Positions 23,304 through 34,900 of a stretch of 64,000 nucleotides of DNA are shown here, piece by piece. Source of the DNA: Spisula solida (taxonomy: Eukaryota; Mollusca; Bivalvia; Venerida; Mactridae). The first letter of the stretch is position 1. Every line of letters starts with the position of its first letter. The stretch is taken from NCBI GenBank assembly GCA_947247005.1, contig OX365956.1:10746089-10810088 (forward strand). Reading direction: 5' to 3'. The position numbers were made by a program, and so were the translations under genes. Under the pieces are notes generated by a model. That model did not search any database, was not told the DNA's origin, and saw only the letters and a program-made list of their open reading frames with translations.

Positions 23304-23454
23304 AAAACAGAATAAAATTTAATACAGTATATGACGTGACCGTTTAAAATACAACATATAAGAGCAGAAAAAAGCGCATCACCCATACAACTGCCCGTAT
23401 ATGTTGTATTTTAAACGATCACGTCATATGCTGTATTAAGTTTTATTCTGTTTT
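23304..23454. repeat. long near-perfect palindrome (57-nt arms, 37-nt loop)
   Basis: The left arm 23304-23360 (AAAACAGAATAAAATTTAAT...) is inverted at 23398-23454 with a few mismatches. Probably a small foldback element; no target duplication identified. Confidence 0.85.
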
Positions 23455-23719
23455 GGCTCTTTTGAATGAGTACGTTAAGAGATTATACTGTGTATAAAGT
23501 TTTTGGCTTTAATAAATAAAGCCCGTTTACAACTTCAATCTGTGTCGTTTTGTATTACAACATACATGTAGTCACCATCACCACAATGATTATAATGGTA
23601 AAGCCCCTGGTTTTGTCAGAACCGACGATAAACGGATAACCGAAACGATTACATCCACTAATATATATGTGCTGGTAATATTTAAAAAAAATCTCGTGTT
23701 TTCATACGGCAAACGGAGA

Positions 23720-24035
23720 GCCAATGCGATATTTTGAAAAAAAGTGCGAGAAACAAAAAGTCAACATCGCGTTGTATTTTATCGAATTTCATATAGACTA
23801 CAGTACAATGTTGTTGAAAATAAAGAGCGAGATAGTAGCATGCGCATCTCGCTCGTTTTAACTGTGCCAATTTCAAAGGGCGATATTGTGAAAGAAATGC
23901 GAGAAACAAAAGTCAAATCTCGCGTTGTACATATCTTATCGATTCTCATAATGAATACAGTACAACTTTGTTGAACATAAAACGCGAGATAGTAATAAGC
24001 ACAGCTTGCGTTTTATAACTGTGTTACTTTCAAAG
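23720..24035 (+). repeat. two diverged copies of a 153-bp tandem unit
   Basis: GCGAGAAACAAAA occurs at 23746 and 23899, and TTTCAAAGGGCGA ends both units. Similarity is imperfect. Confidence 0.7.
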
Positions 24036-24179
24036 GGCGAGGGAACGATAATGCGATGGCCCTAACAGGATTCCATACTTTTTTGATCGCATAGGCTAAA
24101 ACAACATATAGTCCAGAGAATTTGACACGACTCTCGAACTTTTATTTTTTATTAACAGTTTTTTCAAATGATTGTGCGA

Positions 24180-25790
24180 CGCGTAACTGTGTGTGTGTTG
24201 TTCGTTTGTGCTTGTCACTCTCGCTTTCAACCTCACCACTGGATAGCAGCTTGCTGCGAAAAGGAAGCCGAGTACGTAAGCCTTCCCTGCCCGTTATAGC
24301 CTATCACACAATAAGAGCTATATGTGGCCCAGAAATGGGATCAACCAAGAAGTGACAGACGGAAACTGGGTACCCTGCGGCCCCAGGCTGAACCACAAGG
24401 AATCTGAGGAGGTTTGGCCCCCAAATGTATCGCAAACTAGGCCCACCGGCGAGTGGATATGCCCTAAATGCCTTACAAACCAAACCCCCAGCTATAGCCG
24501 GACAGAACGGGTTCGTTAACTGTGGTGAAAGTAACCGATCTATGAGAGATAACTCTTATCAAACATGGGTGGATCATTACTCATGAGCCCTGAAAGGCAA
24601 CTGATCTAGAGGATGGGAACCTCAAACAAACTTCCCCTGGTCCTCCAAGTTGGGGGTTGAGCGTAAGGCTAATAACCTCACCTCGTAAAAAAGACTATAT
24701 TACAGAAATCAATACAATAAATCAACAATCAGCCGGGTCCCATGGGATATCGGGCTGCCCAGGAATGATTAAGGTGAAAGCCCATCTCAGGAAGCCTTAA
24801 CCAGGAACCGTAATCTCATTGACCCAAAAACGGAGCTTGGAATGTGAGGACTTTGTACCAGGTCTCAAAAACGGCACAAGTTATAAATGAGATGACCAGA
24901 TACCAACTAGGAATTCTCGGCATAAGTGAATGCAGATGGACACAGTCTGGTAGGACAATCTCACAGGGACATACCATCATATACTCTGGCAGAGATGATG
25001 ACAAACACTCAGAAGGAGTTGCAATCGTTATGAACCAAGAGTGCACCAAGAGCTTGATAGAATGGGAACCCATCAATGAGAGATTAATAAGGGCTCGCTT
25101 TAATTCCAGCTATGCCAAGACGACCATTATACAATGCTATATGCACCAACAAACGATGCTGAAGAAGAAGATAAAGATGCCTACTATGAAGCTCTTTAAG
25201 CACAGATTAGCCGTACACCCCAACATGACGTCCTCCTCATTATAGGAGACCAGAATGCCAAGGATGGAAATGACAACAGTGAGCATGAAAGAGCAATGGG
25301 ATGTGAAGGATATGGCATAATGAATGAAAATGGAGAAAGATTGGCGAATTTGTGCTCAACTAACGGATTGGTCATTGGAGGAACCATATTCAAACACAAA
25401 GATATCCACAAGGTAACTTGGAATTCACCAAATGGCCGAGATAATAACCAGATAGACCACATTATTATCAACGGTAAATGGCGACGCTCCCTGCAAGACA
25501 CAAGAGCATATAGAGGAGCAGGTGTCTATAGTGATCACCATATTATCGCTGCTAGACATAAACTGAAGTTAAAGGAGGTAGATACTATCAACAAACCTGA
25601 TAGAAAAGTCTTCAATGTAAAACGTCTCAAAGAACCTGAAGTTAAACGTAAATTCACCATTGAACTCAGAAACAGATTCAAAGCTTTAGAAGACATTGAT
25701 CCAAGTGAAAATAACCAAATCGAACCCACATGGGCAAACATCAAACAAATATACAATGAAACCAGTGTTTGGTCAGAGTTTGGATTCACT
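24180..25790 (+). mobile_element. 5' part of an RTE-like LINE: leader and endonuclease domain, truncated
   Basis: From 24833 the frame reads NGAWNVRTLYQ and continues through ILGISECRWT, EGVAIVMN, then after a frameshift near 25190-25240 through IIGDQNAK, the TWNSPNGRDNNQIDH block and SDHH. These are the motifs of an APE-type LINE endonuclease, of the kind often annotated as craniofacial development protein 2-like in invertebrates. The reverse transcriptase is missing: similarity stops near 25780. The upstream part (24180-24830) looks like the element's leader. Dead because of the frameshift and truncation. Confidence 0.8.
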
Positions 25791-26449
25791 AATGGATCTG
25801 AAAATTTGTGTTACAGTTTCGCAGTTACAGAAAGATACTGAAAAATGGCCGACAATAGAATAACAAAATATTTTTAAAATTCGTTATTCTGTAGCTCATA
25901 AATTTTCTTTTATATTTTAATGATGTTTAAAAATATTCCAAAAACACATTTTAAAATAAGGGAGATAAATGCTCAGATGCTTAGTATAGCACTTTGATCG
26001 ACCGCCATCTTGGAATAGGAACGCTTGGAAGAGAAAACACTGAACGTGACTGCTTGCCTATAATCAGTTGTTGATCAACTGATTACGCCATGAAAGTACT
26101 TGTTTTAAACAAGGAAAGTCGTATTTTATGGACATAATCAGCGTTGTTTACTAGTTATACAGTACAGTGAACTAAAAAACAAAAGCAGGTTCGTAATCAT
26201 ATCGTCCATTGTTACTTCGTACCCAAAAATGTCACAAATTGTACTGGATGATCATGTTACTTTTTCTGGCGTTTTTGAACCTCAACAACTTATAATCGTA
26301 CATGGAGTCGGACCAGAAAGTAGGCCTAAAGACCTTTCTTAATAACTTCTAGGTTAAATCAACTTGCCTAGTGTAAATGATATAGCTGAGCTGTTATTTA
26401 ATAGTTAGGATATAATTCGTTAAAATAGGCTGTGTCTTAGTTCATATTA

Positions 26450-26810
26450 GAGAGGTTGCGAAAGGCAACGTGTAACATGTACGTGTACGTGAAAACTGTT
26501 TTTGCGAATTTCGTCATCTAGGTATGTGTAGTTTCTACTAGTAACGAACGTGTGACAGACGGAACTTAATGTGTACTATGTCACACAGGTATGCGTACGC
26601 ACGGGAAACCTAAGATTTCATCGGCCGTAGTCTTATTGAGCTAATGTAAACACTCATTATCTATTCACGAAGAAATCATGTTACAACTGTCATGTGATTT
26701 TACATGTGCGCGTTGTGTTTCGCAAGCCACATCTAATTGCAACGTGTACTTAAACATGTACGGGTAGCTACACGTACAAGTAGTCGTACACGTTCACATC
26801 GCAACCTCTC
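26450..26810. mobile_element. 361-bp TA-flanked MITE abutting the Penelope-like element
   Basis: GAGAGGTTGCGA at 26450-26461 and its exact inverse at 26799-26810, with TA on both sides. The arms continue as imperfect inverted copies rich in ACGTGTACGT. The interior 26512-26610 resembles 56427-56510. Confidence 0.7.
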
Positions 26811-26944
26811 TATTATTTCCAGAGATGAACGTGTATGTTTTAAGGGTCTGTCTCATGACCAAAGGATCATTATTAAGAAAGCTTATAAATCAGGTTCAGT
26901 AGTTGTTATGAACAGAGAAGACTATGTCAATGAAGTACAACGCC

Positions 26945-27708
26945 CTCTAGTCAAACCATTTCGACGCAATCTATACAGGGATGCCCGTATAAGCGTCGAA
27001 ACCACAAGTTCAATACAGTATAAAAACGCAAAACCCGTCGAATACCTGGTAAAATTGGCCGTTATAATCAGAAAAACAATAAATAAACCAGCGCGCACCG
27101 TGTCCGTAAATCTCACGTAAACAGTGCAAGTTTAAAGACCGTTATCCGTACTGACCGGATTCGACCGGAACATTATTCGAATCGTTAAAACGAGCCTAAA
27201 AAGCCACCACTCATGGTGTTTTTTGTTTGTTTGTCGTTTTCTAACAAAATCATCTTAATTCCACTACACAAATGTTCGTTAATTTTCTGTGTTTTAGCTT
27301 TAATCGAGCTCATTTTAAGGTTCGATTCGATTAATTTTTTTACTGTGTCCGTTTGTTAGAAATCGAGCGCGCCAATTTCTGAGTATTCTGATTGGTCGAT
27401 AAGCGAATGACGTTTGACGCAAACAATAACAACAAGAACGAGGTCATAATTGCGATATAGTCGTGTTTAAGTTGTCGGATGGACACGTTGCTGTGCATTT
27501 TTTAAAATTTTATCGGTGTCTATCGCGAGATAAAGGTTCATTGTTCGTATACATGCTATATATTTCATAGAGGTTTGACGTTTTCATTTATTTTTTAAGA
27601 GCTGAAAGTGCGCTAAAAGTGTTTTGGTCTAGTTAGTGTCTGTCTGTAGTGGCTGGACTGTCAGAATTTTAAGCAGCCACTCGCAGACAGCTTATCTGTC
27701 TAAACGCC
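26945..27708. mobile_element. 764-bp insertion in the Penelope-like RT with a 6-bp target duplication
   Basis: AACGCC occurs at 26939-26944 and again at 27703-27708. Removing one copy plus the insert restores the reading VQR|QLDHD expected for the RT. Near its right end a strong hairpin (27640-27655 with 27674-27690) is present. No TIR; class unknown. Confidence 0.7.
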
Positions 27709-28443
27709 AACTTGATCATGATGAATATTATCAGAAAGTTGTAACCGATTTCTCACCTACAGCTGTTAAGAATGTAAGCAAGTGTGTAGCAGATATTGAA
27801 AATATTGAACCTGTCATCAGGGATGAATTTGATGTTTTCCCAGAAAATTTGAGAACTCCTCAATTTTATGTCCTACCCAAAATACATAAAAACTGTGATG
27901 AAAATCTACCTTTTGGTTACCCTGGCCGACCTATTGTGTCTGCATATGATTCATGCACGGATCATATATCTAAATATATTGACTATATCCTGCAACCATT
28001 AAGCAGTCCCTCCCATCATATATTACAGATACAAATGACTTTATAACTAAGCTTAAGCAACATAAAGTAATTATGGTAAGACATTTCTTGTTACCTTTGA
28101 TGTTAGTTCTTTGTATACAAATATCCCTCACACTGAAGGTATTGAAGCATGCAAGTATTTTTTAGGAACTGGCAATTATAATGGTAGACTGTCTGTGGAT
28201 AGTATATGTAAGCTTATCCGAACTGTTTTAGAAAATAATTTCTTCCAGTTTGATAATACAAATGTACTAATTATTTTCAAACTACTGGGACAGCTATAGG
28301 TAGTCCTATGGCACCGTCCTTTGCTTCATTATTCATGGGAAAATTAGAACAAATTTTCCTTAACAGCTGTGAATATAAACCAGATGTATCGCTTAAATTC
28401 TTAGTTGTTGAACTCGGTTCATCCTATGATTAAGTTCACATAT

Positions 28444-29772
28444 GAGTCAATTTCAAAATTCGCAGGTTTTTTGCCTCCCCAATTTCTTAAATATGTTTTG
28501 TCAAATATGATGGTTTTAATTGAACAAACTCTTCTTGGACAATTATGCATAGTTTCGACCCTTAATTAAGACAATATAATATTTAAGATCCATCTATTGT
28601 AAAGACTGTTTTCATTTCAATTACATCATAAAACCTGATTTACATTGTTACACCACGGACATTGTTACACCATGGACAGATATGTTACACCATAGACAGA
28701 TATGTTATACCATGGACAAACACTTTAACATACATACTTGATCAAATTTAGGAATACACTTAAGATAAAAGGTATTGCAGACTTGTGTGGTGTATTCAGT
28801 GCTACCCAATATCTCTATGCAAAAACAGAAAGGATGTCATGTGTTAACAGTGAGGTCGATTTCCTTAAAGAAATTGTCCATGGTGTAACAGCTATATTAC
28901 ATTTATTAGTTTTATTATGAATATAAGGACATTATTATGCTTTTTGCAACACATATTTGCTTTACAAATATGTGCCAATGAAATGCAATCCTAAGCAATT
29001 AAAAATGTCAATATATTTCTGAACTTCATAGTATATTTACTGATTTTGTCCGTGGTGTAACAAATTTAAATTGTTACACCATGGACAGTTACACCACGGA
29101 CATTTTTGAGATGTTATCATCATAACATACACATCGTTTATAGCTCTTCGCTACTGACATACATATATCTTAAACCAAAAGTGGAACTATTTTGAAAAAT
29201 ATGCTTTCAGATGTATAAAAAACAGCGTTACACCAGAGACAAAGAAAAAAGTACGACATGGATACAAACATTGAATTGTCTATAGATATCCAATTATAAA
29301 TTAAAATAAATCGAAATAAAGAAGTTATTTTGGTATTTAAGGGGATCATGGTATAAAATTAGGTACCTAATCGATTTCGTTACACCAAGGACACAAAGCT
29401 ATGGGACATGCATAAAACATATATTTTTTACAATATTCATTGTATGTTTTTGTTTACAATATATTTTCTCTGTATTATTAAAAATTCACCATCAAAATGC
29501 ACATACAAGTTTTGTCTCATAACATATGACAACATGAAATACTGTTAATAAAAGCATGGCACTGCGGTACTGGGACATTCATTTGTTCCCTGTTTTAGGC
29601 AGTAAAAAGACAAATACAAAAAATTACTGATGACAAATCATTTACTTTTGCAGTGTTACTATAAATATAGTATATATAGATTTATATAATGAATGTTTTA
29701 CTATCATGTATCATATTTATATGTAAGTTATTCAATCAGGACAACAAAACCTGCGAATTTTGAAATTGACTC
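28444..29772. mobile_element. 1.33-kb TIR element with ten internal GTTACACCAYGGACA motifs
   Basis: Perfect 27-bp inverted ends (28444-28470 and 29746-29772, beginning GAGTCAATTTCAAAATTC) flanked by ATAT on each side (28440-28443, 29773-29776). Removing element and one ATAT restores the RT frame IKFTYNISESE. No transposase seen. The interior holds ten copies of a 15-bp motif in both orientations. Confidence 0.85.
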
Positions 29773-30717
29773 ATATAACATATCTGAATCTGAAGTCTCA
29801 TTTTTAGCTGTTGGGGTCAGTATAGATGAGGAACATAATATACATACCAATGTTCATGTCAAACCTACCAATATTTCCCAGTATGTTTATTACAGTTCTT
29901 GTCAAGGACGGTTTACCTTACAGTCAAGCTAAGCGCTATCGCCGTATTTGTTCTAATGAAAATACTTTTTGCACTAATATTGAACAGCTTCGTCAACACT
30001 TTCTGGTAAGAAACTACCCAGAATCCGTTATCAATATTGCTTTTGATAAAGTGAAGAGTTTGACTAAAGATGATGCCCTTAAAAACTCTATAAAGCATGA
30101 AAAGCATATTGTACCCTTTGTTGTTGAATACAACACATCTCTACCTAATATTGGCAACATCATGAATAAATATTGGGATTAACTTCAATTGTCCGACAAT
30201 CCAGCTGTTAAATGTTACATTCCTATAAACCTACTATGGCTTTTAAACGTCCTACGAATATTAAGGACATTTTAGTAAAAGAAAATTTCAGATGTCTGAT
30301 GTTAACTTTACTTCATCAAAATGTAATCGTTCTAGATGTTCGCACTGTGCTCATATTACTGAGAGTGATCATTTCAAAAGTTCTCAATGTAATGGTACTT
30401 TCAAACTTAAGAGTAATGTCAACTGCAAAAGTGCAGATGTCATATATTTAATAACATGTACTAAGTGTAGTATGCAATATGTAGGTCAAACTAGCCAACA
30501 AGTTTCTAGGCGCATGAACAACCATCGTTTTGACATTACTAGCTTTACCAATCCTGCATTCTCTAGTCATGTAGCTACTCATTTCAACAAGGACGGACAT
30601 AATCTAAACGACTTTAGTTTTATGCCAATTGATGTTGTTCATGATGATATGAAGAGGCCCCTTAAAGAAACATATTGGATTCATAAACTTGACACAGTTT
30701 TCCTAAAGGCTTGAATG

Positions 30718-31538
30718 CTAAAATAATGTATAATTTTTCTTAATAGGCACATTTCATATTATTGTTTATGTTCTAAAAATAGTAACAATATATCATAAGA
30801 TTTTATCTGGATTGCAGGAAAATATATGGTTGTTATTGTCTTAAAACTAGTAAAATCTTATATTTGAGACTTCTTATTCATTTTTCGTACAATTTACAAG
30901 TATCTTATATCTGTGGAAAGCTCTTTAAATTCATATTTTGATTATGTAAAAAGTAATTTTCCCCATTTTAACAACTTTTTAAGCTTGACATATGTTGGTG
31001 GTGAACCAGATGAATACTTTTGGTTAATTAAATTCATTATTTGGGTGTGTTTGAACTGTGAAACTAATAAACCAATAGCATTTTTAAAATATGAAAGCCA
31101 GGCGCTTTCCATGGATATAAATATATTGAAATTCCGCCAAAAAATGAAGAAGTTATTTAAAAAACAAAATTCCTGTGCCTATGTTTGTTTATAAATGCTG
31201 GCCCCTTTCTGCCATCCGAACAGATAAACAGATAAACAGTAACAGGTGCTTGTGACGTCACACTGAAATGTGTCTATACGCCTCTTTATTTCATTATTTT
31301 CTGCAATGTAACACCAAACTGTGGTTTTCTTAATGTCAAACAATACAGTTATCACTGTTTTATGTTTTATTTTGTCTTACTAACATTTTACACAGTGATT
31401 TTGAATCTTTTTTATCCTGCATTTATTGACTTTATTTTTAACGCCAAAACGTTTGTAACGTTTTTTACGCCAAACGTAACGTCATCTTTTATGACGTCAT
31501 AACCCATGACGTTGTTCATTTCTTTGTTTATTATTATT
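30718..31538. other. 3' region of the Penelope-like element, non-coding
   Basis: AT-rich sequence with an unrecognised 93-codon frame at 30913-31194 and a run of ACGTAACGTCA/TGACGTCA-like words at 31455-31515, leading to the ribozyme-like fold. Confidence 0.4.
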
Positions 31539-31585
31539 ATTGTTCCTGATGAAGACTTGAAAATACAGTCGAAACGTTGAGCAAT
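31539..31585 (+). ncRNA. hammerhead-ribozyme-like motif at the end of the Penelope-like element
   Basis: Stem I ATTGTTC (31539-31545) pairs with GAGCAAT (31579-31585, one G-U). Core CTGATGA at 31546-31552, then one extra A, stem II GACT/AGTC (31554-31557, 31567-31570) with a 9-nt loop, then GAAAC (31571-31575). The two-base helix III is AC/GT without a loop, and T at 31578 would be the cleavage position. Minimal hammerheads with a very short helix III are known from Penelope-like elements. The extra A before stem II is unusual. Activity is not shown. Confidence 0.6.
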
Positions 31586-31964
31586 TCTGGAGTTTTTCTT
31601 TACTTTATTTATATTCCACCAATATAGAAATTATACTTGACGAAACATAAATTGCCATTTTATTAGTTTTATTAAAACCACAATTTTACCCCACCCAAAA
31701 GAACGAAGCAATTTTCCCAAGCGAATTATGTATTTTATTTCTATTACGGTTACTGAACATCTTTGTATATATTCATAATCTTATTGAAAATAAATTATGA
31801 AATCGTTGATTAGGTTTAGAACACAATGGCAAAGAAAACACATGCCGAGAGAAGTGATAAAGTGTGGGTACAATCTACCTGTAAAAATGTAATAAATTAG
31901 CTCAAATTCAAATAATGACTCAACCTAGTTTATATTGATCGATTCATATTCTACTTCAAATCAG

Positions 31965-34900
31965 TTAAACTAGTGTTTCGTGAAAACTGAAAATAACTTG
32001 GTGTCTTCTACCATTTTCATCTGTTGCTTCTGCGGTTAATTCGGTTGCTCCGAAGAATATTTTCAGTTTTATATGGTTGCGATGCTTTCCTGCATGAAAG
32101 TCGTCAGAAATATGTATTTTCATACTGCCTATTAGGTGACAACCCGTATCTGTAACAAATTTAGGCTGTGTCGCAATTTCCGATCGATAAAATGGAAAAC
32201 TCAGCTCAGTTTGGTGCTTATATTTTGTGAATGCTTTTATTTGTCTTGATGTATCGTATTGAATCAATTCGCCTTTCTTTATCAATACTTTGAAAACATC
32301 TGTACACAAAATACCATCATCAGTTTCCTCCCGTTTCTCTACCGGATGTTTTCTGCTATCAAATACTTCATTCCAATCAAGTCCAATTGTGTAAGGACAC
32401 ATGCGTTTATTAACAATTGATTGGTCGCGGCCAAACATCACCGCACCTTTCATTACTGTTGAAACAGCATCTGGTGGAATCACAACAATCTTATCCGAAA
32501 ACCTCTCCTTAATTGCTTTCTTCAAAATATAACAGTCTGAGAACCCACCCACACAACAAACTGTATCAATTTTGCATGGTATTTGTGCCAAGGCTTCTCC
32601 AATTGTTTCGATAACTCCATTAATGGTTGGATTAAAGAACTGATTAAAGAGGTTATAATCAATCCTCATTTTATCTAACTTAAAGTCAACGTGATGTGAT
32701 ATGTCCATTTGTCTTACTGAAGATGATAGGTCTTCATTGTTGTGTTGTTTGTGTAATGTTCTAAAACTTTCAGGAACAACAATAGTTTCTGTAGGAATGT
32801 CTTCATCAGGTTCAGAAAATGCACATTTCTTGTGTTCGAATGTACGTTGTAGGGACAGGTAATCTTCCATGCTTTCATTTTTGAAAGAATGAAACACCGG
32901 ACCGCCTGACATTTTAACCATGAAGTTCTCGAACTCCATATTGATATTATCGCTCCCCCAAGGACCTCCACATGGTGGTATAACTTCTTCAAACGTGCCG
33001 TCATCAGCCACACGATGAGCCGCTATATCAATTGTTCCGCCTGCAACGAAATATTAAAACATTGGTTTTAATTGAATGTCACGACATTTTCATTTGTATA
33101 CGGTAAGTGGTTCACTAGTAAAACAGTAATCCCTGAATTAGGAGCCAATAATAATGTTCTCTATTGCAAACGTCTGATAATTGTCCGTTAGGTAGTGGCA
33201 AGTGGGTACATAAAACTTACTCTCGATAACTAGTACATTTTAAACTGATACCGGTAAGCCCAAGAAGCTCCTTTCTAGGCATATGGATAAGGTGGAAAAT
33301 CGAACTAAATGACCCATAGCGGAATTCCTAGTTAAGGAGGCCCGAGCTGCCTTGTGCGTGTGCGCGAAATTTCAAAATCGTATTAGGTGAGAACAAACAT
33401 GAAATTTAGTTCCAATGGTCGTATTTAAATGTTTATTAATGACAATAAACATAATATAGGTTTACAAAATAAATATTTTTTATATTTTTATTTTTTGCGT
33501 GTATAAAATTTGGCGAGTAACGGCACAGTTGTTAAATATATGAGTGACACTACACTTGTTCAAATGCATATGCTTATATAAAATATGAAGCATATGATTT
33601 AGTTATATGAAGTAGCTAAACTTTTTTTCATTCTTATATGCAAATTAGGTTAATTTATGCAAATTTATTCAAAATTAGTACTTTTTGGTGAATAGCTCGC
33701 TAAAAAGGCTGGGGACCTCTATTTTTTATTTGACTAACCTGATGTTCTATATGATTCTCAACTTCCAATTTTAAATAATTTTCGATCGTTAGATATTTTT
33801 GACGTTCATTTGAAAATCACTCTTTTTGGAAAGTGGGGGTGGGGTGGGATAACTATTTATCATGTACAAATACTGAATTTGTTCACAAGGCAGGCGACAT
33901 TGTGACTAAAGTCAATAGGAATGACCATTGAACACACAACATATCATGCATTGTTTAAAAGTAGTTTAATATAATAAAAATCTTAAAATGAACATGATGG
34001 TGTCTTATATGCAAGAATCAGATCAATTGAACAAAGTACCGGTACAATGGTAGGTCATTAGAAAGCCATGCATCTCGAAAATGAGCCTGGTGACACATCG
34101 TTTTAAGGATTTAAATGTCGTTTTAGATGAATTTTCTGTCATTTTAAGAGGTTTCGGAGAAAATTCAATCTTTAGATAAAAGGCGCGCGTACCATCTTAA
34201 AGGTCCAATTCAATTGACTTATTAGACAGTCAGCTACTTTTTAAAAGATTTACTTCACGGCTACAAATCTTCGGACGTCGGACAAAATAAACATTACTTA
34301 ACTTTATGGAGGCTCACCAACTTCTGATCTCACAACACCCGTTTACCGAGTAAGACGGTACGAACAAATGTACGTATACAATACCTCCTAAATCTGCAAT
34401 AACGTGACAACTGCCAGGTTTCATCGCCATCTTGGTATATGACGTTTGGTCAAGCGCAGGTATGTCAGTCTTGTGTAAATATACAGCGGCACATTCTGGC
34501 TCCAGTGCGATTCTTAGATGGTCATCTTTTATTTTAGCCTATCAACCAAAACGAGGAGAAGAGTTGTGATTGATCGTATTTGATCGTAATTGCATACACA
34601 ATGTTTCTTTTACTTATAAACAGGTTATCATCTCATGAAATACATGATATATAGATGTTATACAATTAAATTCAATACAGGCCCAATTGCCCTGTGTCAT
34701 ATTAATGCCATTAGTCGGCGACAAGACGGAACGTGAAACTGAAATATATTTCGACATATTTTACTGCATATTACTCAATTATTACTTCTCCGAGTTATTA
34801 TGTGGGGGTCTCATGTACTTGTACTTAGTGCTTACATTTCTCGCTGCTCTCCGCATAAATTCCTTGGCTTGTGCACTCCAAATCGCTGGCGTGGTAAGTA

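Larger units (their letters stand above)
26813..30717 (+). pseudogene. Penelope-like element: broken reverse transcriptase plus GIY-YIG endonuclease
   Basis: Coding pieces in order: 26813-26944 (ending VVVMNREDYVNEVQR), 27709-28050 (QLDHDEYYQ... LPKIHK, GRPIVSA), 28100-28290 (LYTNIPHTEGIEACKYF), 28270-28380 (GTAIGSPMAPSFASLFMGKL), 28410-28443 plus 29777 onward (LNSVHPMIKFTY joined to NISESEVSFLAV), and 30292-30714 with the C-terminal GIY-YIG-type endonuclease (IYLI...YVGQTS...R...NNHR, KETYWIH). These blocks are characteristic of Penelope-like retroelements. The frame is broken by several shifts, by two insertions (26945-27708 and 28444-29772), and by a deletion after FMGKL that removes the catalytic YxDD segment. 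It cannot be active. Start and end of the element are approximate. Confidence 0.85.

Noticed and set aside
25296..25841. Independent host gene with an endonuclease domain
   Set aside because: It is the frame-shifted continuation of the LINE endonuclease starting upstream at about 24833.
26945..27708. Helitron
   Set aside because: Hairpin plus CTAA fits, but the insertion has a target duplication and no A/T-dinucleotide insertion site, so the class is left open.
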